Notes under the pieces: generated by a model
What the model was told of the DNA's origin: nothing
The model's database searches: none
What the model saw: the letters and a program-made list of their open reading frames with translations, nothing else
Program-made: the position numbers and the translations under genes
Source of the DNA: Chryseobacterium gwangjuense
GTDB lineage: Bacteria > Bacteroidota > Bacteroidia > Flavobacteriales > Weeksellaceae
Length of the DNA: 64,000 nt
Assembly (NCBI RefSeq): GCF_021311115.1
Contig: NZ_JAJTNP010000004.1
Span: forward strand, 248,001-312,000
Reading direction: 5' to 3'
Shown: piece by piece, positions 51,594 through 60,568 of the stretch
How the letters are laid out: each line of letters opens with the position of its first letter
Numbering within the stretch: position 1 is the stretch's first letter

Positions 51594-51932
51594 ATGGAAT
51601 TAAGCATTGGAGAAATGGCATTGATTGCAATAGCAATCGTTGTGCTATTCGGACCGGATAAACTTCCTCAGATTGCACGTGATCTTGGTTCAGGTGTAAG
51701 AAAAATGCGTGGAGCAGTAGAGGATATCAAAACTGAGATTATGAAAGAAACAGATAACCCTGTTTCTGAAATTAAACGTGAGATTGAGAAGGTAAAAGAT
51801 GCTGCCAAAGATTTCAATCCTATGAAAGATATTGAAAAAGATATCTTAACCGAACCATCTTCTAATAAAGTGGAGCAGGAAAAACCAAAACCTTCAGACG
51901 ATGAAACTTATGAAGGACCTGTAAGCAGATAG
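51594..51932 (+). CDS. tatA: Twin-arginine translocase subunit TatA/TatB family
   Basis: 112 residues. N-terminal membrane helix 1-18, the hinge FGPDKLP (19-25), an amphipathic helix (PQIARDLGSGVRKMRGAVEDI) and a long acidic tail. It fits TatA/B/E; the extended tail is usual in Bacteroidota and gives some TatB character. No tatC is adjacent. First gene of a run with PAP2 (9 bases on) and a TPR protein (overlapping), so it is probably transcribed with them. Confidence 0.88.
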   Translation: MELSIGEMALIAIAIVVLFGPDKLPQIARDLGSGVRKMRGAVEDIKTEIMKETDNPVSEIKREIEKVKDAAKDFNPMKDIEKDILTEPSSNKVEQEKPKPSDDETYEGPVSR

Positions 51933-51941
51933 AAATAGAGT

Positions 51942-52508
51942 ATGGAAGAAATTATTCAGGAAGATAAAAATGTATTTTTATATCTAAACAATTTAGGGAG
52001 TTCGTCTTTCGATCAGTTTTGGATGTTGATTTCAAGCACTTGGATATGGGTTCCGCTTTATATTATTTTCTGTTATCTGCTTTTCAAAAATTACAAGCTA
52101 AGATCTTTTATTTTTATATTAATATTTATCGCGATCGGAGTTACTATTTCTGATCAGCTTGCAGGCATTTTTAAATATGGAGTTGCGAGATTAAGACCAT
52201 GTCATGACCCGAGTTTACAAGACCATATGAGGATTGTAAAATGTGGTGGTCAGTTTGGTTTTTATTCGGCGCATGCTTCCAATACTTTCTTTTTAGCAAC
52301 TTATTTAAGTTTTTTATTAAAAAATAAGCTAAATTGGTTTCCTTATTTTATATTTGTGTGGGCTGCAGTAGTGGCTTACAGCAGAATTTATTTAGGCGTG
52401 CATTTTCCGATAGATATTTTGGTGGGGGCGTTTGTTGGATCTTTATTGGGAGGGCTTTTTGCTATGCTCGCAAAAAAAGTGATCAACAAACAAACTAAAA
52501 CTATATGA
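51942..52508 (+). CDS. PAP2-family phosphatase
   Basis: 188 residues, about five membrane helices. The acid-phosphatase signature is complete: K78 and R85-P86 (KYGVARLRP), S109-A-H111 (YSAHAS) and R148 with H154 and D158 (SRIYLGVHFPID). Probably removes phosphate from lipid phosphates such as undecaprenyl pyrophosphate or phosphatidate at the outer face of the inner membrane. Its TGA overlaps the ATG of the TPR gene (ATGA at 52505-52508), indicating coupled translation. Confidence 0.92.
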   Translation: MEEIIQEDKNVFLYLNNLGSSSFDQFWMLISSTWIWVPLYIIFCYLLFKNYKLRSFIFILIFIAIGVTISDQLAGIFKYGVARLRPCHDPSLQDHMRIVKCGGQFGFYSAHASNTFFLATYLSFLLKNKLNWFPYFIFVWAAVVAYSRIYLGVHFPIDILVGAFVGSLLGGLFAMLAKKVINKQTKTI

Positions 52509-53326
52509 AAAAACATCTATTACTATTTACTTTTGCAACCTTTTCAACCGTTCAGTTATTCCATAGTCAGGATAAAAAAATAGCAGAAGAATGCTTCAGC
52601 AAAGCCAATTATAAATGTGCAGAAGAGCAATATCTTAAGCTTGCCGAAAAAGAACACATTCAAAAATTTCAATCAGAATATTACGATAAACTGGGAACTT
52701 CACAGAGAAGACTCGGGAAAACACCTCAAGCATTCAAATCTTATGAATCTGCTTTAAAATCAAATCCAAGATCCGTTTCTGTATATGAAAATCTGGCTTC
52801 TTTACATAATCAGAAAGGAAGCAAAACGAAGGCTTTAGAATATGTGAATACAGGGATTAGCCTTGAGGAAACAGACAATGCAGATCTTTATTTGTTACGT
52901 TCAAAAATATATGAGAATCTGGGCAAAAAAGATTTGGCACAGAAGGATCTGAATCATGTTTTAAGCTTTGCTCCGGATAATATTTTTGCAAGAACGGGGT
53001 TGGCTAATCTTAAGAAAAGAAATGGCGACCTGGAAGGGGCTTTAAAAGATTATAATCAGCTAATCTCAGAAAAGCCGGAATCATTATTATACAGCGGAAG
53101 AGGAGATATTTATCTTAAATTGAAAAAAACAAAAGAAGCCCTTGCTGATGTTAACAAGTCGATTTCAATTGATCCGAAATTTGCTCAGGCTTATGTTACA
53201 AAAGCTTTAATCCTAATTGATACCGCAAAACCTAAAGAAGCCTGTACAAACTTAGATAAAGCGGTAAGTTTGGGGTATGAAAAAGCTCTTTTGACAGAGT
53301 ATTATACAAAATGTGAGAAAAAATAA
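52505..53326 (+). CDS. Exported TPR-repeat protein
   Basis: 273 residues with a signal peptide (about 1-21, ending LFHSQ). At least five TPR units cover most of the mature chain (KIAEECFSKANYKCAEEQYL, AFKSYESALKSNPRSVSVYE, QKDLNHVLSFAPDNIFARTG, ADVNKSISIDPKFAQAYVT). Likely a periplasmic scaffold. Translation is coupled to the PAP2 gene by a 4-base overlap; a functional link is only inferred. Confidence 0.85.
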   Translation: MKKHLLLFTFATFSTVQLFHSQDKKIAEECFSKANYKCAEEQYLKLAEKEHIQKFQSEYYDKLGTSQRRLGKTPQAFKSYESALKSNPRSVSVYENLASLHNQKGSKTKALEYVNTGISLEETDNADLYLLRSKIYENLGKKDLAQKDLNHVLSFAPDNIFARTGLANLKKRNGDLEGALKDYNQLISEKPESLLYSGRGDIYLKLKKTKEALADVNKSISIDPKFAQAYVTKALILIDTAKPKEACTNLDKAVSLGYEKALLTEYYTKCEKK

Positions 53327-53397
53327 CCAAAATATTATATAAAACCACAAAAGATTAATTTCTTATCTATAAAAATTTTTAAATCAATATAAATTTC

Positions 53398-53853
53398 ATG
53401 CTAAACATCGTTCTTGTAGAACCTGAAATACCGAATAATACAGGAAATATCGGAAGATTATGTGTAGGAACCGAAAGTCGGCTGCACCTTATCCATCCTT
53501 TTGGATTTGTAATTAATGATAAAAATCTGAAACGTTCAGGATTAGATTATTGGGTTCATCTGGATGTAACCGAGTATGCCAATGTAAATGAATGGATAGA
53601 AACCATTCCTGATCTTTCCCGTGTTTTCCTGATGAGTTCACATGCCGAAAAATCCTATCTGGAAACTGATTTTCAGGATGGCGATTGGCTTGTTTTCGGG
53701 AAAGAAAGTGTAGGTTTAAGCAAAGAAGTGTTGGCTCGCTTTGAAAATCATTTAACGATTCCAATGTCTACATTAATCAGAAGCTTTAATATTGCTAATT
53801 CTGTTGCTTTTGTGGTAGGTGAGGCTAAAAGACAGATAGGTCTAAAAATTTAG
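53398..53853 (+). CDS. trmL: tRNA (cytidine(34)-2'-O)-methyltransferase
   Basis: A 151-residue SPOUT (SpoU-type) methyltransferase that 2'-O-methylates the wobble base of tRNA-Leu isoacceptors. MLNIVLVEPEIPNNTGNIGR, LVFGKESVGLS and IPMSTLIRSFNIANSVAFVV are the three TrmL/SpoU motifs that build the trefoil knot. Full length. It converges on rlmH with only 10 bases between stop codons. Confidence 0.94.
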   Translation: MLNIVLVEPEIPNNTGNIGRLCVGTESRLHLIHPFGFVINDKNLKRSGLDYWVHLDVTEYANVNEWIETIPDLSRVFLMSSHAEKSYLETDFQDGDWLVFGKESVGLSKEVLARFENHLTIPMSTLIRSFNIANSVAFVVGEAKRQIGLKI

Positions 53854-53863
53854 TTTAAAAGAA

Positions 53864-54337
53864 TTAATCATTGTGGTAAGGTTTTCCTTGTAAAATCTGA
53901 TCGGCACGATACAATTGTTCAACGATAAATAACCGAATCATTTGGTGCGTAAATGTCATTTTAGATAATGACATTTTTTCGTTGGTTCTGTTATAGATTT
54001 CATCAGAAAAACCATAAGCACCGCCTATCAAAAGATGGATTTTCTTTACGGATGAATTCATCCAGGTATCTATTTTTTGTGCAAATTCCCGACTGGTAAA
54101 CTGTTTCCCTTTTTCATCTAAAATGATCACCAAATCGTTTTTATCAATATGATTCAGAAATAATTTGGCTTCTTCTTTTTTTAAAAGATCAGGAGTAAGG
54201 TTTTTGGCATTTTTTACATCCGGGATTTCCATGATTTCAAAATTCCAGTGTTTGGGGAGACGTTTCAGATAGTAGCTGATTAATGAAGTGATTTCTTTAT
54301 CGTCCGTTTTACCAATACAAAGTAAATTAATCTGCAT
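53864..54337 (-). CDS. rlmH: 23S rRNA (pseudouridine(1915)-N3)-methyltransferase
   Basis: A 157-residue SPOUT methyltransferase acting on helix 69 of 23S rRNA in assembled ribosomes. LVIILDEKGKQFTSREFA, HLLIGGAYGFSDEIYNR and the highly conserved C-terminus MTFTHQMIRLFIVEQLYRAD with QILQGKPYHND are diagnostic. Full length. Own promoter at 54364-54371. Confidence 0.96.
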   Translation of the reverse strand: MQINLLCIGKTDDKEITSLISYYLKRLPKHWNFEIMEIPDVKNAKNLTPDLLKKEEAKLFLNHIDKNDLVIILDEKGKQFTSREFAQKIDTWMNSSVKKIHLLIGGAYGFSDEIYNRTNEKMSLSKMTFTHQMIRLFIVEQLYRADQILQGKPYHND

Positions 54338-54363
54338 TTTCTGTCTTTAAATAGTTACAAGGC

Positions 54364-54371
54364 CAAAGATA
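54364..54371 (-). promoter_or_regulatory. -7 element of rlmH
   Basis: TATCTTTG on the minus strand, 26 bases before the rlmH start codon. Confidence 0.6.
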
Positions 54372-54437
54372 TTCATAAATTAAAGAAAGTCATAATTTGC
54401 GGAGTTTTTAGACTGTTTTTAAGTTTAAAAAAATCAT

Positions 54438-54445
54438 TACTTTTG
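54438..54445 (+). promoter_or_regulatory. -7 element of the outer-membrane protein gene
   Basis: TACTTTTG, 16 bases before ATG 54462, divergent from the rlmH promoter. Confidence 0.6.
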
Positions 54446-54461
54446 TTAGAACACCAATCCG

Positions 54462-55484
54462 ATGAAAGCTAAAACCCTTTCTTTTCTGCTTTTTTACTTC
54501 TCTTTAATTTCTAATGCCCAGGAAATTAAGGAAAACGAGGGCAAGAAATCTACGGAAGAGGATAGAAATAAGATTGCGGTGGTTGCAGGACTAAGTTATC
54601 TTCACAATACTTTTGGTTTATTATACCAGGACAAAGTTTTTCGATTAAGACCCAATGATGCTTTCTACACCGAGTTTTTCTTGCGCTATCGATGGCTGGA
54701 TGTCAGCTTCTCACTTGCTCCGAAATTGACACGCATCAATAATGATGATCCTGAGAAAGGAAAAACAAAGTATTTCAATATAGGATTTGCCTTTTTTATT
54801 AGCCCGAAACTCAGGCAATATGTTTATTTTAGTAAAGTGAAAGGTTTGTATTTTCAGGATACAAAAGAATTTATGCGTTTGATTTACGGTGAAAATTACA
54901 ATGAAGAAGGATATTTGCAGTTTCCTGATGCAAAATATAGATCCTTTAAAGGCGAAACAAGCTATCTGTGGTTAGGAAATAAAACCGATTACAGAAGTTT
55001 CAATAATATGACGTATCAACCCCTGAAAGATGTTTTCGTTGTAAGTACCGGATTATTTTATCAGTATAATATTCTCAGTGATCTTAATAAAACGGTTTAT
55101 CAGGGTGAGATTTTTAGTGAAAATGTGAATGATTCTCCTTCAAAAGATTTCAGAATTGCTCTAAGATCGGGTGGAGGAGTGCAGAAAAAAATCAAAAGTA
55201 ATTGGTATACAATAGTGGAAGCTTATCCGGAGTTTTATTATTCAAAATTGATAGGTGAAGACTTTCACGAGTTTAATGTCGGGTTGTATTCCAATGCGAG
55301 AATGGGATATGATAACGGGAAATGGTTTTTTGGTGGAGGATTTCAGTTGAATTGGATTAAGAGCTCTAATGAGAATTTTTATTCAACAACACAATGGTTG
55401 TTCCGCGTGGGAGTTGGTTTCCGGTTTAATTCCCCTACATTTGTAAACAGAAACTTCGATAAAATAGACAATATTTTAAAGTAA
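54462..55484 (+). CDS. Predicted outer membrane beta-barrel protein (DUF4421-like)
   Basis: 340 residues with a signal peptide (1-19, ending ISNAQ). The mature chain consists of amphipathic strands rich in aromatic residues (LRYRWLDVSFSLAPK, YFNIGFAFFISPKLRQYVYF, WFFGGGFQLNWIKSS, LFRVGVGFRFNSP), as in outer-membrane barrels. The pattern resembles DUF4421 proteins, an uncharacterised Bacteroidota family; that assignment is from memory and tentative. It ends 3 bases before the YihY gene, so the two are probably co-transcribed. Confidence 0.7.
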   Translation: MKAKTLSFLLFYFSLISNAQEIKENEGKKSTEEDRNKIAVVAGLSYLHNTFGLLYQDKVFRLRPNDAFYTEFFLRYRWLDVSFSLAPKLTRINNDDPEKGKTKYFNIGFAFFISPKLRQYVYFSKVKGLYFQDTKEFMRLIYGENYNEEGYLQFPDAKYRSFKGETSYLWLGNKTDYRSFNNMTYQPLKDVFVVSTGLFYQYNILSDLNKTVYQGEIFSENVNDSPSKDFRIALRSGGGVQKKIKSNWYTIVEAYPEFYYSKLIGEDFHEFNVGLYSNARMGYDNGKWFFGGGFQLNWIKSSNENFYSTTQWLFRVGVGFRFNSPTFVNRNFDKIDNILK

Positions 55485-55487
55485 AAA

Positions 55488-56507
55488 ATGGGTATAAAAC
55501 TTCCTAGATTTATCTTGAAAATTCAAGAGTTTTTTGACAGCATTCATATTCCTGTACTGGGAATATCACTTTGGCAGATGTTTCAAATCTATATTTCGGG
55601 GATTTTTAAAGGAAAAATCGGGAGAAAATCGGCGGCGATTTCCTGGAGTTTTACCATAAGTTTATTCCCTTTTATTTTGTTCTTACTTTCCGTATTGCCT
55701 TATATGCCGCATTATGATAAGCTTCAGTTCTATATTTTTGAGGTTTTGATGCATAATGTATTTCCATCCAATATGGAAGGAGATGTAAGAGGCTATATAG
55801 AAACGAATATTATTCCTAATATGAAGGGAATAAGTAACTTGACCATTATTCTGGCATTGGTTTTTGCTACGAATGGCACTTTTTCATTAATTAATGGTTT
55901 TAATGAAAATTCTGAAGAAAAACTGACCGATGTAAAAGAATTTATCCTCTCATTTTTCATTACAATCGGGTTTATTCTGATCGTATTTTTAGCACTTTTT
56001 GGAGTGTATTATGTAGAGGTCGTAATGAAACTTTTTACCCCGTCTTACGATATTTCCTGGCTGGTCAATAATCTTTCGAAGATCATCGGGTTTGTTTCAT
56101 TTCCTTTGTTTTATTTCATCCTTTTGGCAATGTTTTACTGGTTGGGGACGGTGAAAATTACGAGATTCAGACAGGCTATTCCCGGAGCAATTCTAACGAC
56201 AGTTTTATTTGTACTTACCACTTATATTTTTGCCATTTATGTAAAAGATATCGCCAGGTACAACGTTCTATATGGCTCTATCGGAAGTATGATTCTTTTG
56301 ATGGTTTGGGTAAATGTGAACGTATACCTGCTTTTATTCGGAAATGAGCTGAATATGGCAATCAGAAAATTAAGACTTGAAAAATTACTTTCAGATGAAC
56401 TTCAAAAAGAAGCTTTAGGCTATCATGCGGAGATTAAAGAACCCGGATTGGAAGCTGATGCTGAGCATACGAGAAAATTAAATCAGGAAAATAATTTTAA
56501 AGTCTGA
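55488..56507 (+). CDS. YihY/BrkB-family inner membrane protein
   Basis: 339 residues. Six membrane helices with the family signatures GRKSAAISWSFTISLFPFILF, NLTIILALVFATNGTFSLINGFN and YGSIGSMILLMVWVNVNVYLLLFGNELN. The family was once called ribonuclease BN in error and is probably a transporter or envelope protein of unknown substrate. The polar C-terminal tail (about 300-339) is cytosolic. Follows the outer-membrane protein gene by 3 bases. The 84-base gap to nhaA has no clear terminator. Confidence 0.9.
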   Translation: MGIKLPRFILKIQEFFDSIHIPVLGISLWQMFQIYISGIFKGKIGRKSAAISWSFTISLFPFILFLLSVLPYMPHYDKLQFYIFEVLMHNVFPSNMEGDVRGYIETNIIPNMKGISNLTIILALVFATNGTFSLINGFNENSEEKLTDVKEFILSFFITIGFILIVFLALFGVYYVEVVMKLFTPSYDISWLVNNLSKIIGFVSFPLFYFILLAMFYWLGTVKITRFRQAIPGAILTTVLFVLTTYIFAIYVKDIARYNVLYGSIGSMILLMVWVNVNVYLLLFGNELNMAIRKLRLEKLLSDELQKEALGYHAEIKEPGLEADAEHTRKLNQENNFKV

Positions 56508-56591
56508 GCTAAATCTAAACACAAGTTATATAATCTTTCCTGATTGAAAATTCTTTTTTTAATTACAATATATTTCTTTAAACCTAAAATT

Positions 56592-57761
56592 TTAATTTCC
56601 CGAAAACTTCTTGGAGCTTGCTTTCAAAATAATAAAACCTAAAAGCGCAGATAAAAATGAGGCAATCAAGATGGCAAACTTGGCTTCATCCTGAATCTGA
56701 ATTTCTGTTTTAAAAGAAAGTAAGGCGATGAAAATGGACATCGTAAAACCAATTCCTGCCAAACAACCTACACCGATCATTTGTAGCCAGGAACTATTCT
56801 GTGGTAATGAGCTTATTTTTAATTTGATAGCTAGAAAAGAGAATAAGTTGATGCCAATTAATTTACCTAAAATCAGTCCACAGATAATTCCGAGTCCTAA
56901 AGTATTGGTCAATCCGTCAACCATTCCGTTTTTGAAAGTGATATTTGTATTGGCAAGAGCGAATACAGGCATGATTAAAAAGCTTACCGGAAAATGCAGA
57001 TGATGTTCCAGTTTTTCTAAGGGAGACATTTCTGTATTGGATTCATTGGTAGGAATTGAAAATGCAAGTAAAACTCCTGCAATCGTAGCATGAATTCCGG
57101 AATGATGAAGGAAATACCATAAAAATAATCCCGGAATGATATAAAAAATAAGTTTTTTGACTTTTAAAAAGTTTAAAATAAACAATAGGGTGGTTATTCC
57201 TAGTGATAGTAATAAATAAATCCAGTGTATCTGATCGGTATAGAAGATGGCAATTACCAGTATAGCTCCCAAATCATCCACAATAGCCAAAGCAGCCAGA
57301 AAAATCTTGATGGAATTTGGAATCCTGCTTCCAAGCATAGAAATAATAGCCAGAGAGAATGCAATATCTGTTGCCATAGGAATTCCCCAGCCATTTTCAT
57401 ATGGGGTTCCGGAATTAAAAATGGTGAAAATAGCAGCCGGAACAATCATTCCGCCCACTGCCGCAAAAATAGGGAGTGAAGCGTTTTTAAAGGAAGAAAG
57501 TTCTCCTTCTATTATTTCTCTTTTGATTTCAAGACCTACTAAAAGAAAAAAAACAGCCATCAAACCATCATTAATCCAGACGCTTATCGGGTATTCCAAA
57601 TGAAATACTGAAGTACCTATTTTTTTATCTAAAAAAAGCTGAAAACTTTCACTACTAGACGAATTGGCAATCAGTAAAGAGATTGCAACACACAAAATGA
57701 GTAAAATTCCTGAAAACTGACTGCTGTTGAAGAATTTTTTAAAATATAAACTTAAATTCAT
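56592..57761 (-). CDS. nhaA: Na+/H+ antiporter NhaA
   Basis: 389 residues, about twelve helices. The ion-binding Asp pair D162-D163 is in ALAIVDDLGAIL. PMATDIAFSLAIISMLGSRIP (128-148) is the pH/transport helix region, and VGLEIKREIIEGEL is also typical. It exports sodium in exchange for protons. It starts 11 bases after rel on the same strand, so it is probably the second gene of a rel-nhaA operon, tying ion balance to a stringent-response gene at the transcript level. Confidence 0.95.
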   Translation of the reverse strand: MNLSLYFKKFFNSSQFSGILLILCVAISLLIANSSSSESFQLFLDKKIGTSVFHLEYPISVWINDGLMAVFFLLVGLEIKREIIEGELSSFKNASLPIFAAVGGMIVPAAIFTIFNSGTPYENGWGIPMATDIAFSLAIISMLGSRIPNSIKIFLAALAIVDDLGAILVIAIFYTDQIHWIYLLLSLGITTLLFILNFLKVKKLIFYIIPGLFLWYFLHHSGIHATIAGVLLAFSIPTNESNTEMSPLEKLEHHLHFPVSFLIMPVFALANTNITFKNGMVDGLTNTLGLGIICGLILGKLIGINLFSFLAIKLKISSLPQNSSWLQMIGVGCLAGIGFTMSIFIALLSFKTEIQIQDEAKFAILIASFLSALLGFIILKASSKKFSGN

Positions 57762-57772
57762 GTTCTATAAAA

Positions 57773-59977
57773 TTACATTCTTCTGATTCTTGAAATTCCG
57801 TTGATATCCTTAAGCTTTTTGAAGGTTTCTTCCAATTGGCTTCGGTTCTTTACCTCAAGGTTGATGGTTCCGTTGAAAATTCCGTTATTGGATTCAATAG
57901 ACATACTTTTCATATCCATTCCCATTGCTCCGCTTATTACGGTGGTGATATCGTTGATCATCCCCATTCTGTCCAGTCCTTCAATTTCAATTTTTATTCT
58001 GTTTTGGAAGCTTTCCGCATTTACCCATTTTGCAGGAATTACCCTGTAATCATACTGAGCTCGGAGATTGATTGCATTCGGACAATTGTCGCTGTGAACT
58101 TTAATCCCGTCAGAAATGGTAATAAATCCGAAAATTTTATCTCCGGGAATTACGGTACAGCATTTGGCATAGCTGTAATTTAGCTTTTCTTCATCTTTCC
58201 CGAAAACAATCATGTCCAGATTCTGCTCCTTAGGCTCTTCATAGAGCGTATTTTTAGCAGGTGATTTTCGGAATCTGGAAAGTAAATTGTTGAAAACGTT
58301 TTTACTCTCAATATATTTTCTTAAACTGCTTGCATCCAGTTCGTTATTTTGAAACTTAAGAAATAATTCCTGTGAACTTTTAAGATTAAAGAATTTTTGC
58401 AGTTTATTAATTTCTTCATCATTAAAATTAATTTTTGCGTGACGAAGTTTTCTTTGTAGGGTTTCTTTTCCTTCTTCTACCAATTGGTTTTTTTGGGAAT
58501 TCAAATAACTTTTAATCTTAGATTTAGCTTTTGAAGTCACTACAAATTCAAGCCAGTCGGATTTGGGTTTCTGATTCTGTGAAGAAAGAATATCTATCTG
58601 ATCTCCGTTTTGAAGCGTATAAGAAATAGGAACGAGTTTACCGTTTATTTTTGCCCCCAAACATTTCATCCCTAAATCTGAATGCACTGCAAAAGCAAAA
58701 TCTAAAGCTGTAGCATTGGTAGGCAGAATTTTGATCTCCCCTTTAGGAGTAAAGACAAAGACCTCCTTGGAATACAAATTAAGCTTTATGTTATCCAGAA
58801 GTTCAGAAGTAGAAAGGTTTTGCTGTTGTTCAAGGACATCGCGTATTTCAGTGACCCATTTTTCAAAATTCCGGTCATCAGAGCTTTGCTTATATCCTTC
58901 CTTGTATTTATAGTGTGCTGCAACACCTTTTTCTGCGATTTCGTCCATTCTTTCAGAACGGATCTGAACTTCAATCCATTTTTTATCAGGACCAAGAACG
59001 GTTAAATGTAAACTTTCGTACCCTGTAGAACGGGGCTGGGTGATCCAGTCACGCATTCTGGATGGATTGGTGTGGTAAACATCGGTTACAATAGAATATA
59101 TTTTCCAAGCCAAAAATTTTTCATTTTTAGCATCAGATTTATAAATAATTCTAATGGCATAATTATCAAAAACCTCTTCAAAAGAAACGCCTTGTTTCAG
59201 CATTTTTCGATAAATGGAAGAGATGGCTTTTGCTCTGCCTTTTATGGTGAAATTTAAGCCTTCTTCTTTTAATTGCTCTGAAACTTCAGTCTTAAACTCT
59301 TCAATGTATTTTTCACGGTTTTCTTTTGCCAGTTCTAGTTTTTCCGTGATCTCGTTATAAATCTCAGGGTTGTTATACTTTAGAGATAAATCTTCAAGCT
59401 CAGATTTTATGTTATACAAACCTAAACGGTGAGCCATTGGAGCATAAATGTAAACTGTTTCGGAAGCAATTTTTTTCTGTTTATCAGGAGCCATGCTTTC
59501 CAGGGTTCGCATATTATGAAGACGGTCAGCAATCTTGATTAAAATTACCCTGAAATCTTCAGAAAGGGTAAGAAGTAGCTTTCTGTAATTTTCAGACTGT
59601 ACGGAAATATTCTGATGATTCATGATGGAGATTTTCGTCAATCCATTCACGATATCCGCAATTTTTTTTCCGAATATTTTCTTTAAATCGTCATAAGTAT
59701 AATCAGAATCTTCAATTACGTCATGGAGAAGAGCACAGGCAATAGAGGTAGCACCCAAACCAATTTCTGTTGCCACAATTTTAGCTACAGCAATAGGATG
59801 GTAAATATAAGGTTCTCCGGTCTTTCTTCTCTGTTCTTTATGGGCATCTAAAGCAATATCAAATGCTTTTCGGATAAGTTTATTATTTTCCTCATCCAAA
59901 GTTCTGTATGTATTTGAAATTAAATCTTTATATCTCGCAAGAATTTCTTTGTTTTCTTGTTCTAAGTCGTAACTCAT
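57773..59977 (-). CDS. Bifunctional (p)ppGpp synthetase/hydrolase (RelA/SpoT family)
   Basis: A 734-residue long RSH enzyme. The HD hydrolase domain (about 40-190) keeps H46, H85-D86 (LLHDVIEDSDYT) and the later RLHNMRTL. The synthetase domain (about 235-350) has GRAKAISSIYRKML and STGYESLHLTVLG. Then a TGS domain (EVFVFTPKGEIKILP, about 400-460), a helical/zinc-finger region with YAKCCTVIPGDKIFG and a C-terminal ACT domain (655-734). Both catalytic halves look intact, so it should make and degrade the alarmone. Usually the only long RSH in this group. Confidence 0.95.
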   Translation of the reverse strand: MSYDLEQENKEILARYKDLISNTYRTLDEENNKLIRKAFDIALDAHKEQRRKTGEPYIYHPIAVAKIVATEIGLGATSIACALLHDVIEDSDYTYDDLKKIFGKKIADIVNGLTKISIMNHQNISVQSENYRKLLLTLSEDFRVILIKIADRLHNMRTLESMAPDKQKKIASETVYIYAPMAHRLGLYNIKSELEDLSLKYNNPEIYNEITEKLELAKENREKYIEEFKTEVSEQLKEEGLNFTIKGRAKAISSIYRKMLKQGVSFEEVFDNYAIRIIYKSDAKNEKFLAWKIYSIVTDVYHTNPSRMRDWITQPRSTGYESLHLTVLGPDKKWIEVQIRSERMDEIAEKGVAAHYKYKEGYKQSSDDRNFEKWVTEIRDVLEQQQNLSTSELLDNIKLNLYSKEVFVFTPKGEIKILPTNATALDFAFAVHSDLGMKCLGAKINGKLVPISYTLQNGDQIDILSSQNQKPKSDWLEFVVTSKAKSKIKSYLNSQKNQLVEEGKETLQRKLRHAKINFNDEEINKLQKFFNLKSSQELFLKFQNNELDASSLRKYIESKNVFNNLLSRFRKSPAKNTLYEEPKEQNLDMIVFGKDEEKLNYSYAKCCTVIPGDKIFGFITISDGIKVHSDNCPNAINLRAQYDYRVIPAKWVNAESFQNRIKIEIEGLDRMGMINDITTVISGAMGMDMKSMSIESNNGIFNGTINLEVKNRSQLEETFKKLKDINGISRIRRM

Positions 59978-60029
59978 GTGAATACCTATGTTTAAAACGA
60001 ATATACAAAAAAATAAACATTTTTCAAAT

Positions 60030-60063
60030 AAGAAAATCCGTAGACGACTCTACGGATTTTTGG
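60030..60063 (-). terminator. Terminator downstream of the small stress-like protein gene
   Basis: A perfect 12-bp stem, AAAATCCGTAGA (60033-60044) with TCTACGGATTTT (60049-60060) around CGAC. It terminates transcripts from the gene at 60084 and separates them from rel. Confidence 0.88.
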
Positions 60064-60083
60064 CTATTAGAATTTTATATGTA

Positions 60084-60449
60084 TCAGAATTTTACTTCAG
60101 AATCTATACCTGTACTTGATGCTTTTATTCTTACTTCAGGGCTGTTATGGATTTCAGCTTTATTTCTTGCATCAATATATCCTTTTAAATGAACATAATC
60201 AGCTTGCTCAATACTCATATTTTCAAATAGATAAGTTTTGTGAACAGCATTTTTGGTGAAAACATCTGTTGCAATGTTTGTTTGGCTAGTATCCTGTACG
60301 GCTACACTTACAAGGTACTGTGAATGATGTGGGGTGTCATTCAGATAGACAATATAATCAGAACTTGGGAAACCTGAGTTTTCTAAATCGGCTTCGAGCT
60401 TTTTGTAATCGCTGTGATGTTCAAATAATCCAGCTAATATATTTGACAT
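60084..60449 (-). CDS. Small cytosolic protein, YflT/general-stress-like
   Basis: 121 residues from MSNILAGLFEHHSDYKKLEA. The start resembles the YflT/ heat-induced stress protein fold, in which a short protein senses or buffers (ADLENSGFPSSDYIVYLND as a beta-alpha-beta unit). The C-terminal part (YVHLKGYIDARNKAEIHNSP) is polar. No catalytic motif is visible, and the family match is tentative. A TTG two codons upstream also opens the frame, but ATG 60449 is preferred. Terminator at 60030. Confidence 0.6.
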   Translation of the reverse strand: MSNILAGLFEHHSDYKKLEADLENSGFPSSDYIVYLNDTPHHSQYLVSVAVQDTSQTNIATDVFTKNAVHKTYLFENMSIEQADYVHLKGYIDARNKAEIHNSPEVRIKASSTGIDSEVKF

Positions 60450-60568
60450 AAGCAATAGTTTTAAATTGTACTTAAAGTTAACAATTAAATTTTGAATATT
60501 TTGATAATTTTTAAATTAAATTTTGTATTAATTGTTTTGTCTATAGTTATTTATATGAAATTAAGAAT